Positions 1 to 12,700 of a stretch of 64,000 bases of DNA are shown piece after piece. The stretch comes from Drosophila pseudoobscura (taxonomy: Eukaryota; Arthropoda; Insecta; Diptera; Drosophilidae). The stretch lies in contig NC_046679.1 of NCBI RefSeq assembly GCF_009870125.1, positions 9,982,001 to 10,046,000 on the forward strand. The letters run 5' to 3'. Position numbers and translations under genes: made by a program. The notes under the pieces were generated by a model. It made no database searches. It was not told where the DNA came from and saw nothing but the letters and a program-made list of their open reading frames with translations. How positions within the stretch are numbered: position 1 is the first letter of the stretch; each line of letters opens with the position of its first letter.

Positions 1-3000
1 TAGCTTCAATGTGCCTCGACAAAAACGTTATTCTGATGTTTTATTGCAATTTCTTGTTCTTTAAGACTCTTTTTCCTTAGGTTTTCCTCCAGCATTGAAA
101 TGCCATTCAACTTTTCAGTGAAGTTTAATTAAAAATCAAGTTGCCAATCAACCATCGCTATATGCAATCATCGTATATGTACTATTAACAACCCCCTCCG
201 TTAAAAAAAAAAAACGCGAGAGAAATATAATAATGAAATGCCTGCCAGCAGGGGAGGATTCGGTCGGTTTTTGGTGTTTTCGGTTCGGGAACCTCTTCTT
301 TATTCTCAATTTAATTGCTCTTTTTTTTGTTTCTTTGTTGTTGTTGAGCGAACATGCGCAACGCTTGCCCAAGCACACTCACAGATACGCCTCACACATA
401 CATGTATGCCCTTTACAGATACATATGAAGAGAGACCGACCTGTTCCCTGGGGAATTTTCACTGCTACTCTGTGCTCTCTCTCTCTCTCTCTGGCAACGG
501 CAGCAATTGATTGGGCTCGGAGGCGGCGGCACAGTGGCCCTTAATTTCCCTTCTGATTCTGACGGGAGAGAGGCCCGACCCGACCGACCGACCGACCGAC
601 CGGAGAGACCAATGATGCCGCCGCCATAGCCATATTCTGCTGACTAATCCAGGAGATAGGCGTGGTCACAGAATGATTGATTGCTTTTCTTTATTTTTCC
701 CCCCCTCCCCTGCCACAGCAGCAGCAGCGGGAGAAAGAAAAACTTGTAGAAAGCCTCTGAAGAAATTTTTACAGTAAAAAGAAAATGTCACACGTTTTGG
801 GAAACACACAAAAAAAAAATGTCATTGGCGAAGGGACACGAAACATTTTAATTAAAACATCAAAAAGTCCTTTGGCCACGATTGTCCTGTAGGGGCACTA
901 CAGAAGCCCGGAAACAAAACGCAGCAAAAGAATCGATTGTCCCCGGGCTAATGTCTGCCATTATCCCGTGATTATCCCTGTTTCTTCAGATATTTCTCCT
1001 ACCTGTTGGGACGGGAGATGGAAGAAGGGAGAAACCTGAAAGCAGAAGCGGCTTAGGACGGAGGACAACGCCCACACACCGCCCTGCCTCCTGTCGCCGA
1101 CTTTCGACTTGACCAAGAAAAAGGATTAAAGTGGTTTCGGGCCGAGCAGCGTTAATAATGCATCATTAACGCTATAATTTGAGCTCGAATTCCGCTTCTT
1201 TTAGTCATTCCTCCTTGGTACTCTTCCCGCATGATTTGGCAGAATTCCAGGCCATTCCGAAAAACATCTTCATAAGCAAAACGATCTGCACATGTGATGA
1301 ATGTCAGCATTCTTTTGTGTTTGGGTTTTCTGTAAAAAGTGTAAAGTGTATAGCCAACCCAGAGATCTTTTTAGCAAATTTGGAGGAGATCTCCAGACCC
1401 CTTCTGAATATTTTTTAGCTTTAAGAACCAATATGATCTTTGGTAAAGCTTTATAGAACTTTTACGCTCACTTGCAACGATTTTTCGGCAGCCTCCGGCC
1501 GAAGATCCCTTTCCGGGATTCCTCCTGTGTATGATCATTCAAGATCCCTTTCCCAGCTCTTTGGTTAAGTTTGGGGTCATACCTTCCTTATTCTGAGCTC
1601 TTCCTGAAAGACTAGAACCCCTAAACTCTCTTTTACACGTGCAGAAGCCATTCCTTCCTCATTCCCGCAGGTCTCTTTCGGACAGCTCTCTTTCCCATAA
1701 TTTTCGTCAAGTGTAGAACTCTCTTCGAGTGAAATTTATTGCTAGAAATATTGTTTGCAGTGTGGGCGATAAGAGTTTCGGTTGTCGTGTGGCGTAAACA
1801 AGTCCCGGGCACGGTCCCAGGGCACGCCGTAAGAGAGTGCTCGGTGTCTGTGTCAGACTCTGTCTCTGTATGCCCCCTGTATACTATATCGAAATAGACT
1901 ATTGAGCCCCCTCGGCTCTCTGTAGTCCATTGATAACGTCAGCGATTGACGATTACCGATTGGCGGCGGCCAAAGAGCGACCCGAGCACGTCGACTCTTT
2001 CCTGTTTCGAGAGATTTCTAAGGGAGCGCCCCGGTGCTAGTGCACTAGGGATTTTTGTAGATAATAATTGTGAAATAAGAGAAGCAATATATAATCTCAT
2101 GTACATATTTATATAGTTTTCGTACCCCCAAATTAGTTTATGCCACTTGGGGCACCGTTTTACAGGAATAAAAGTTTGTTTTTGCGTTAGGAATTACACT
2201 TTTTGAAGAACTTTAATGGCATGGTCTATTGCTTAAGAGATCTTTCTTTATGGTATGTTTACTCTATGGAATCTTAAGAGATTGTTTATGAAGTTTTCGA
2301 ACCCCCAGGCGACCTTAAGAGATTGCTGCCGATCTTTATAGATGCATATCTTTGTATATAGATTCTACAATCAGAATCCATAGAAGAGAAATCATCTTTC
2401 TTTAGCTGGTATTTTTTATTAAACTTTGGGATCGTTCCACTGTGGAGCCTTTTTTTATAAAAGAAAAATATCGGAATAGAGGTAAAAACATAGCCTTTAA
2501 GAGTTCTTTCTGAATCAAAGTAAAAGATTTGTAAATCTTGAAACATATGGAAGATATATCTTCTCTAGAATCTCCTGGAAAAAAACTTATCTGAAAGGTA
2601 GAAAATGATGAAAGATATTACACTTTCAACCTCTTAAATGTTTTCCCAAGGATCCACATGCTAAATAATTGCAATTGAAAGGTAGAAAAGGATAAAAGAT
2701 ATTCCAGATATATCCAATTTGGTTCCAGATTTAAGAATCTATCTAGTAAATATTTGTATCTGAAAGAAAGAAATATTATATGCCACAGCTTTAGATTTTG
2801 TAAAAAAATATGTTACAATCTTTTAAAGAACTTCAGAATTTGTAAGCTCTCCCTTAAAATCTGTTCATGAATCTATCTGTCTATCCTGTTTAATGGATCT
2901 TTCTTTAAAAGAAGTTCCATCCAAGAGAAAACTTATCGTCGCAGACAGTATCCATTATTCGACACTGCTATCTCTATAGGACGTATCTTTTTATCTATGG

Positions 3001-3149
3001 AACGTACCCTCGCGCGACTTATCAGCGAAACGGCGCGAAATGTAAATCGACATTATCAAAGCAGCCCGAAAAGTGCGGAAGAGCAGAGCAGAGTGGAGAA
3101 GAGAAGAGAAGAACTCTACGGTCCCCCATATGGGGGCGGCTCTTTTCCA
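1..3149 (+). other. cnc: cnc intron (upstream part), no gene seen
   Basis: Non-coding sequence between unseen upstream CncC exons and exon 3444. It has a CCGA microsatellite, CT runs, and an AT-rich stretch (about 1.4-2.95 kb) with repeated AAGATCTTT-like words. No convincing open frame. Confidence 0.7.
575..605. repeat. CCGA microsatellite
   Basis: About six tandem CCGA/GACC units in the cnc intron. Confidence 0.8.
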
Positions 3150-3320
3150 GTTGTCAGTCTCTCTTAGGGAACTAGAACAAGCGGATGACGTTGTGGGGGC
3201 TCCAAAAGAGCAATTGAAAAGTGATTAATCGTAATACGAAAAACAAAACAAAACAGAACTGAAAGTGCAAACCAAAATATAAAATAAAAGAAAGAAAGAA
3301 CTGAACGATCCGAGTGTAAA
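3150..3320 (+). promoter_or_regulatory. cnc: Putative internal cnc core promoter (Inr + DPE) and short A-rich leader
   Basis: TCAGTC at 3154-3159 fits the fly initiator TCAKTY, with A+1 at 3156. GGATG at 3183-3187 fits the DPE (RGWYV) at exactly +28. The sequence downstream is A-rich and resembles a Drosophila leader. A possible but weak donor (GAGT/GTAAAT) sits at 3315/3316. The next coding exon begins at 3444. If used, this promoter would make a Neh2-containing Cnc without the upstream N-terminus. No transcript evidence is available here. Confidence 0.45.
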
Positions 3321-3443
3321 TATGAGGGTGTTCATCCATCAAGCGCTGGTCAGACATTTGTGCTTTAAATTGACATTCAAATAAGATACATTTTCCGATG
3401 ACTGATTACTGATTGTGTTTTGGCTTTCTTTCGGATCTTGCAG

Positions 3444-3719
3444 GAGAGTGAAATCGCCGAGGTGCTGTACAAACAAGATGTGGACTTGGGCTTCAGTCTC
3501 GATCAGGAGCAGATCATCAATGCCTCCTACGCGAGTGGCAATAGTGCGGCCTCTCAGGCCAAGGCCAAGGCGGAGGCCGAGTCGAAACCGGCGGATCCCT
3601 CGATGTCGGACTCTGCCTTCAAGGACAGCGACGACACCGATGAGATGAAAGCCACTGGCGCCGCCTCTGTGGACGATATTGAGAAGCTGAAAGCTTTGGA
3701 AGAGCTTCAGGAAGATAAG
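3444..3719 (+). CDS. cnc: cnc coding exon: Neh2 region with DLG motif
   Basis: The exon is bounded by TTGCAG before and GTAAAA after, has 92 codons and is phase 0 at both ends. It encodes YKQDVDLGFSLDQE, the low-affinity DLG Keap1-binding helix of NRF2-type factors, then an Ala/Lys/Glu-rich linker and an acidic DSDDTDE patch. It is specific to CncC-like forms, which are the oxidative-stress-responsive ones. A good core promoter lies less than 300 bp upstream. Confidence 0.92.
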
Positions 3720-6700
3720 GTAAAACTAAAGCGTAGATTTACATTTGGAATTTCACAATATTTACATACCATATGGTTTGGAGAGCGATACGCTGCCGTT
3801 TGGATAGCAGTCGAGTTATCTAACAGATAAATGTTGGTGTTAAAGGGGGGGCTTCATTCATCGTCTGTTTTTTGTTTGATCTTAAATAATCGATGAATGT
3901 CTCCACCATATCCCCATGTACGCAGGACAAGGACGAAGAGAATCCCCTGGAAGAGATAACCAATGAATGGAACGGCATTCCCTTTACCATCGATAATGAA
4001 ACTGGTAAGTTTTCACTCTCTACTGTAGACCCAAGATCTTGGGGTTTCACTTGTTACATCTTGGGCTGGGCCTCCACACAGAGCAGATATGTAGAGAGAT
4101 CTCTCATATCTTATCTTCATGTAGGATACGAGTTTCACTTTCAAAAATAGCTGAAGATAAAACACCGACGAAGTAACGAGATCTTTTTTGAGACATGAAG
4201 TTGAAAGATTACACGTTTTTCAAAGCGATAAATCATTTTCTTCTTTTCTTGTTTTTTTGGGGAAGAAAAGGTAACATTTGTTTGTAAAGCTCTGGAAGCA
4301 CACCTTATTTCCATATCTACTTTTAGAGTTAAGAATCGTATGTTCAAGATTGGTTATACATCGGCGAAGGGACTTTTATGCCAGATGGGTTCTCTAAGGA
4401 ATCCTTATTGATATTCAGATTCGCTGCGGTTTCAGTAAGCTTTTCTCAAGCGATTTTCCTTCTTTGAATCACCAAATGATCCTTTTCCCATGCAGACCTT
4501 CAGAAAGGGACATTTTTGTAGAAGATATCAAGACATTCCGCTGCTTGAAGCCCCACATGGTGGCGTAGAATCTATAAAAGACATCGAGAAAACCGACCGA
4601 TGGGCACTGCTGTATGACGCGCTGGGGTCTATTGATGCTTTGAAATGAATATCAATTGGATTCCATGCGATTCAAATCTACGTGTGATATAAATGCTCTC
4701 TTTCGATAAGTAAAATATATATTGCTGTGTTTCTATAAGCCCATAATCTCCAGAATCTCTTTGTATGCCTTACCCCCAAACCCATATATTCCACACACAT
4801 TTATCAGCATATACCCAAGAGGTTGATCCTTGGATATCAGCCTCCCGTTCCCGAAGAAAAAGCCACATTTTCTGATAACAAATAAAAGAAGAAAAGCCCC
4901 TGGGAGGGAAAATGAGAGGAAAATGGCCTGCCAAAAAGATGGCGTCTGCCCTGCTCTAATATAAACGAAAATGGATTATCCTGGATTTAATGCGGTGGCG
5001 GGGGTGGGGGCAGGGGTTGTAGAGAGTGTTCCATGCCTCCATTTTGGTGGTGCGTTTATTTTCGAGACGTTTATAAATGAATGTAGGCATTTTGAGTTGA
5101 CAGGCACGAAAATTAAAAGAAAAATGAGCTTTTTTTCGTTTCATTTTCCCGAAAACCCATCCACCGCTCAGTAGCGATGGCTGCCTGCCAGCCAGCCTGC
5201 CTGCTAATCTGCTTTGAACCGCGCCCCACTGCCACTGCCACTGTGCCACAACCATATTTCCACTCCGATTCCCATTCCCCCACCCGTTCCCCTTTCCACC
5301 GTTTCCATAGCCAAACGGTTGCCTTTCAAACAAACTTTGACACGCACACACGAAGTTTTATTATTAAACAGAACAGAGAACGCGACCCCCAGAGCCCAAG
5401 AGCCCCAGAGCCCAAGAAACTCGTCTGGAACTGGGAATACAAGACGGAGGAGGGGATTGAGTGGGGGTCTCCACCGCCCAGTGGCAGTAAGAGTTTACTC
5501 TGTAAGCAGCAGCCGCCACTGCCACTGCCACTGCCACTGCCACCGCGTGTCGCGTCGCATGCAACATTTTTCTTTTGAAAAATGAACGAAACATGATTCG
5601 CCACAAAAATTCCAAGAGCAAAATGTACACACACACACACACAATATATAATATATATATGTATTGGGAGAAAGAAGTGCTATGTACCATATGCCGGCTG
5701 TCCATGGAAGGGGAGGGCTCTGCCTCTGCCTCTGCCCGTGTATAAGGCTTCAACTTTGGCCTATAAGCCTGTTACCACTACGAGCACGAGCACGAGCTCG
5801 AGCACATAGGGCGCAGCAAAAGGCGAACCTTTCGCAAAATGCCAAAGGCAGTGGCGTCAACATTGAAGGGGGATTCAGCAATTCAGGGATTCAGAAAGAA
5901 AAACTAGAGGAGAGCTTCTGGAAGTATCGTGAGGGCTTTGGTGGATAGCCAAACCGTGGGTAGAGCCATATGATTGGACGTGGAGCTGCGATACTCAACC
6001 AAAGATCGAAAGAGGAAACCAAAACGGAGTAATATGCTCTACAGCAGGCCCTCAAAATGTTACCGGAATGGTCGCTATGTATTTGTTATAGTTGGATGGA
6101 CTAAGCCACACTGGAAGAGATAAATGTACTAGATACTCTATAAAAACGAGGTTCTTTGAGACCCCATAAAGGGGATTAATACTCTCTTGAAAGTTTCAAC
6201 TGGCTCAAAGGCCCCCCTTCTGGGTCAGCCCCTGGCTGTTCTGCCACCCTTGAGCCCATTTCGTTTCTGACTCCTGCTCCTTATCCTGCTGATGCCACTG
6301 CCACTGCCATGGAACAGGCTCATTGAGCAGCATATTGCCGCAGGAGGAAACCATTTTGTGTCCCAGAACCACCACTAATCAGCAGCATCCACAGCATCCA
6401 CCATATTGGATATTGTATGTACGCTATGCTATGCCCAATTCATGGGCATTTATGCTGCTTATTATGATTGCTGCTTTTCTCGACTGCGTTTGGCCATTTA
6501 TTAAAAATCCATTGATGCGCGGCGGGGTTCGTTCGGGGATTCGAGAGATGAATATCGGATTCGAGGCACGCATTCACACGCTTTTGTGTGCCCTGCCCCT
6601 GCCCGGCCCTGCCCTGCCCGCCCGTACCGATATATATTTCTATCTATGATTTTTTGGTGCGTATCCAAATTCCCCATGGAATCGAATCCAATCTCTGTAT

Positions 6701-9700
6701 TCCGCAGCCTTTGACGGCATGTGCATTACTATACCATTGTGTTTGATTTCTGCCTCCTAAAAATGTTACTAAAATGAAAGTCATTTTTCGGTTCCCTGTA
6801 TTCTGTATTTTGAAGGAATTTCTTAAATTTCACCTTTCGCACGTTTAGCGGAGAGTTTCATTAATTTTAATCATTTTTCTAGCATTTGTTCCTGCCTCGG
6901 AATGAAGTTGTTGGCATTTCGGAGACATTTCTCTTCGGGTATTGTCCTGCCAGCGGATTGCCATGTCATCGGACAAGGCATATGCTTCTCACACACACAC
7001 ACACACACACACAGATTCTTCTTAGGATCGTCTGTGGCACTCTTTTTGTGTTAATTAAGTTGCAAGTAGCAGTATCTCTCAGATATTGTACTCTCTCGCT
7101 TCGCTTTTGTCCGTTCCTCCAATCAACTTTTGTTTGTTTTTCCCCTCCAATACAGTTTTCTGATTCTGTTTCTGTTCTGTCTTCCATTCTATCTTTTATA
7201 AACCATGGGGATCTGTGTGAATCACAAATCTGATTACATTCTACCATCGATTCGATCGATGCTTTTGAAATTCGTTTTGGTTTGTTCTTTTCTTTTTCTT
7301 TGCTTTTTTCCGTTTGACAACTTTTTGGCTGGCATGACTTGGCCAGAAGAAGTTATGCTCTTATTCTCAATTATGTTATAGATATTTTTGGGTTTCTCTT
7401 TAATTCCATTATGCAATCAGTTAGGCTGCTGCCAAGCTACGCCAAGTTTATTGACCACAGAATCAACACAAAACACGTCGAACATTTGTGGGAGCTGAAA
7501 ACATTCTTTTAGAGTTCTAAAAGGTTCAAAATATATTGTAAATCTCACGAAACTCCCATTATTCCCATGGAACTTAAAAATGGGTTACAGGATTCCTCAA
7601 ACACTGTTTGGATCTATTTTAACTCATTTCCAAACAGAAAATAATATGCTTATCTTTTTAGATTTCTTGCTCTTTAATCTTTAAAAAGTTAAATGAGGTA
7701 CTTTCCCCTGATAATAACCAAGATAAGCCTCGTTGATGAGTAAGGAACAGACGATATATATTTTTAGAATTTGAGGCATTCACATCCGTACTTGCAATTT
7801 ATTGTAGCATTTTTGTGTTTTCTCCGGTGTGTTTCTGCAGGCAAAGAAGTAGGCATTGGAGTCTTTAATATACTTATAATATTAGATGGAAATAATACCA
7901 TTAAAACTTTATGTTTGTACCATAAAAGATCTGTGTTAGATCTGTCTGTACATCTCCACTCTACACTCTTTTAAAAGTCACCTAAGAGAATCCATTCTTT
8001 AGTTTCCTTACAATATTCCCTTTCCGTTATTCAATAATCTTTTAAAAGGCTTACAACCCAATATTAATAGTATTAGGAACCTACAAAAGTTATCATTTAA
8101 TTTCCTGTCCATCAATGGCTACCAGGGGTTTTTTTTCTTGATGAAAAAATGAAAATTGTGAGGAAAATTATTAAAGAACATCTGGTGCATGGCCTACAGG
8201 GCTCTCGGTCTGTGCCACCGGTGCACCTATTGAGGATCTGTCTGTCTGGTGGCCTTCCCTGCCCTCCCCCCACTCCACTCCCCTGCTGTTGTCTGGCCCA
8301 AAAACAGAATGCGGAGTGGCGGAGGAGCGGTTCAAATTCTACATGGTCAGCATTACGCTACAAATTTACAAAAAAAAAAGAACGAAAATTTACATGCAAA
8401 CAGACGGAGGGGATAGAGCGGAAAGAGGGGGCAGTAGACACTGCAGTCCTGAGTCGCAGGTCTCGTTTGGTCTAGTCTGCTCCGGGCCTGGGCCTGGTCA
8501 ACGATTTTTCTGCTGCATAATCGTATCACTTTCAAGTGTTTTCGTCTTGCGCAACCTTCCTTCGGTTCCCTTTGCACCCTCCCTCTCTCTGTCTGTCTCT
8601 TGATTCCTACTTCTATTGCCGTTTGGGCCAAAAACTAGCTGGCAATTGCATAATTTTTGTGTAAGTTTTGGCCATTTAATTAGCTTTAAGCCTTGTTTTG
8701 TTCCAAGGAATTCCAAAGAAGTGCTTGACCCAATGAGTGCCCCGTAGCTGCTGTTGCTGTTGGCTTTAAGGATTATGAAAGTTTCCTCATTTGTTTTCAT
8801 TGTGGTGTCTTTTTTATTCAAATGAACCACTATTCAAACGCATGCGGAGTACTGAATACTCATTCATAAAGTTCATTCAGCTTCCATTCAGATTTGTGGC
8901 AACTCATTAACCACAAAAAAAATGGGAGGCAAAAGAGCAGAAGTCAAGTCGTAGATAATGTAAGGCGACTCCCCTATATACACACTCACACATATCGCTG
9001 AACAATACGAGTACGGGTACGAGTAAGAGCAGTGTTGTACACGCGAGAGTTGTATCTTCATTCGCCGCACTCTGATTTTATTTTATGTTTTAGCAACTTC
9101 ATTGTTGACACTATCCACAGACGCAGATCTGTCCTGTCATAATTGTTGCTCACTGGTTTTGGGAATTGCTCTGCTTTTGCTTTACACTTGTGTAGGTTAT
9201 GCTCCTCTGCCAGTGTTGGTTAGGGCTTTAAGAGGGAATAAAAGCGAAATGAAAGAAAAGTGAAAGCTTGTTCAGATCCATTCTTGTAGATTTTGTGTAA
9301 ATCATCATCATAGCTTCTAGAACTCAGTTTTGTCATGGGTTTAAGTTTGAATAAAATAATAGTTGCTTTAGCAACTCAATATGAAGCAAAGAAAATCGTT
9401 AGATTCTGATCATTTTCACCAAGATAAAGAACAGTCTTTGTTTCTTTGAGTCAAAGGTCATTGGGTACTTTCCCACCAGTGTTAGTAGACGCTTAAGAAT
9501 TAAAGAGCAGTGGCTGTTACTATTTTCGAATTTAAAGATATGACCCAATGGAAATACAATATGATGATTGATAGCTCGTTGCTTTTATGTTTGAGTTGGT
9601 GTTCTTTTAAAGTTAGGTGCCTCTCCCACTTCCGAACCAGTGTTGGTAAGCGGTTTGGGGATCAAAGAAATAATCTTGCTGTTATATCAATGAAATTAAG

Positions 9701-12700
9701 AGTAAATGGGTCTGCACTCATATGTTCGTTAATGAAACACTTGATTGATTTTCATTTGTGATTATTTTGAGGTTAGGTTCTTATATTAGCTCTAACCATT
9801 GTAGGTAGACGTTTAGTGATGAAGGAATAATGTTTTTAATATGGAAGTAAAGCCAATAATCAAAGAAATTTGATTGCCAATTGCTATTCCCTTGATTCAT
9901 TTGTAATTTTTTATTTTGAGGTTAGATTCCGTTACTTCTAACAACCAGTGTTGGTTACTATTTGAAGAATGGAGCAAAATAAGTGAAATTTGAATTCAAA
10001 TTAAAGTAAAAATGTTCCGCTATGCAGCTGCTTCTCCTCCACTTTGTCCGTGACATTCTCTTCCCCCCCAATCAATCGCTTCAATCAGCCACCGCTTCTG
10101 CTTCTTCTTCTATTCATTATTATTTCTCTTCTTTCTTTTTTTATTTTACGCCCCGGCAACAATTTAAACTAATTAAGTTGTAATAAAGCACTCAAGAAAA
10201 TGCTTGAAGACGCAGAGAAGGAAAAAAAATATATGATTAACCAGCCAAATGTTGTGCTTGTTCAATATCCGAGTACGAGTATATTTTTCTGTTGCTCTTG
10301 CGCTCTGTTTCCTACTGTTTTTTTTCCCTTCATCTACAACCAAAAATTATACAAGCATCCAATCGAAATTTCGGCTACCCTCTGCCCTTCGTCGATGATG
10401 CTGCTAATTTTTTCAGAGCGAACCCCACTGAAACGATGAGATGTATCCCATAACCCCCCGCCTGCTCCACTCTCCCTCTCTCTCTCTCTGGTTTTTTGAA
10501 GTTCACCAAATTCGTTTTTTGGCTCTATTTTGGTCATAGCCTGGTCTATTAGTTCAGTGGCCCATTAATGTGCATATTGCCTGCTCTTTTCCACCTTTGT
10601 ATATCCCCCTCTCTCTATGCCACATTTTTTGGTTGCTTTTTTTTTTTTGATTGCGGTAATTGTGTTAATTTTTTGGGTAAATAAGTTTGTATTTTGATTG
10701 GGAAGAAAAGTCCAGAGAGAGGGGCGGCTGGGTGTGTATTGGGGTCACTGTTTGCTGGAAAATTGTATCTGAATTGGCCTCGTCGTGATCGTATTTGTGT
10801 CAAATAGATAATGGCTGACATGAGCTATAGGAACTATAGGCAGGGCACTATCAACTGAGATATTTCCTTACGGGATCAAAGGACTGATAAAATGCTACCA
10901 TGTGAATCCTCTGAGCTCTATAGAAGGAGATCACCACACTGCCACCTAAGGCCTAAATATACAGCAGATCTTACACATAAATCCTACGGGCCTATACAAA
11001 AAAAGTCTACAGGAAGTTTTGGGATACATTTTAGGAACTGGGGTTCATAAAATCTAATACAAATCATTCGAAATGTACAACTTATTCTTTGAAAGGTCGG
11101 AGAAACAGAATAGTGGTGGGCCCATCGTCTCCCAACTGCTTCCATTGCTATGAGATTTATTCTCGCCGCGGTCCCGAGTATGCAAAAACAAAATACAGGC
11201 ACTGTGTCGAATCAAAGGTTGCTTTGGAAGTATACATTTTCATTCCTTGTTCCCTTTTTAAAACACTTAACAAACGAAATTCAAGTGTTAAGTAAAGTTT
11301 CGATGAAACATTATAGCCAAAGCTTCTTCCATCAAAGGTACAACTTTCGTTTGCTTTATAAATAAATCAACCAACGTACAAGCAACATCCCAAGCATCGG
11401 ATTCTATTTTGTAAACGAAAAATCTCAACAAAATGTGTGATTCGGACTCCAGCGATAGCTGCATATCGTCCTTGTTATCCTCGAGAACAACGCAATCCTC
11501 CTCCTCTGCGCGGCTGAGTGAGTTCAAAGATGCACGAACAGATCTACTGGATGTATACCAGGCCATAAATCGGCACCTGGAGATAATGGTGGCCGCGCTC
11601 AAGGACAATCCCCTCCTTGAGGAAGGGATCATGGAGCAGCTGCAGGGCTACCAAAAGAAAGTGCAGGCCATCGATAGCATACTGATGCGAAAGCGCATGA
11701 AGGTGGCCTTCTTTGGGCGCACCTCGAGCGGGAAGAGCGCCGTGATCAATGCTATGCTTCATCAGCGGATCCTGCCCAGCGCCATGGGGCACACAACCAG
11801 CTGCTTCTGTGAGGTGCAGGCCACCGACGGGGAGGCAGTGGAGGAGCATGTCCGCATTGGGACGGAGGAGCAGCATCTGAACCTCGATTGCCTGCGGGAC
11901 CTGGCCAGCGCCCAGTCGCCTCGCTCCCTGCCGCCACGCACTCTGCTGCACGTGAACATGACACGCAGTCGCTGTATTTTGCTGGATCACGATGTGGTGC
12001 TCATGGACACGCCCGGGGTGGATGTGACGGCCCAAATGGACGACTGCATCGACCGGTACTGCCTCGACGCGGATGTCTTTGTGCTGGTCCTCAATGCCGA
12101 GTCCACGATGTCCCGCGTGGAGCGGCAGTTCTTCAAGGATGTGGCCGAGAAGCTCTCGCGCCCCAATCTCTTCATCCTGAACAATCGCTGGGACATGGCC
12201 AGCAGCCAGGAGCCCGAGATGGAGCACTTAGTGCGGGAGCAGCACGAGGAGCGCTGTCTGCAGCTGCTGATTGAAGAGCTGGGGGTCTACGCGCCAAATG
12301 AGGTCACAGAGGCCAAGAGCCGGATCTACCACGTGTCGGCCCTGGAGACGCTGCAGTTCCGCATGGGAACGAAAAAGGAACTCAAGGACGCATCGCAGCA
12401 GCGCCTCGATGAGTTCCTGCGCTTCGAATCGGACTTTGCCGCATGTCTGGCCCAGGCCGCCGTCAAGACAAAGTTTGAGAAGCATCTCGTGAGTGCCAAG
12501 GAGCTGGTGGGGCAACTCTCGGAGCAGATATTGGTGCCCCTGCGGAACAGCCTCCGGCAGAAGGCCACGGCGGATAGCCAGCGGCGGAGCGACCTATCCA
12601 GCGCCCTCGAATCGCGCGCCATCTTGCATGAAGAGCGGAAGGTGGAGTTCTTTTCCAAGGTCCAGCGGATCTACAATGACACCTATATCCTGGGCCACCA

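Larger units (their letters stand above)
4005..11390 (+). other. cnc: cnc intron before fzo, no gene seen
   Basis: First half of the 14.6-kb intron. It contains GCCACT hexanucleotide runs (about 5225, 5514-5545 and 6295), CA runs and the ~155-bp tandem array at 9.15-9.99 kb. Open frames here are short and compositionally simple. Confidence 0.7.

Noticed and set aside
5177..5578. 133-residue plus-strand frame in the cnc intron
   Set aside because: Built from GCCACT repeats and simple sequence; no splice or start support.
11544..12227. 227-residue antisense frame within fzo
   Set aside because: Shadow of the fzo frame; all GTPase motifs are on the sense strand.
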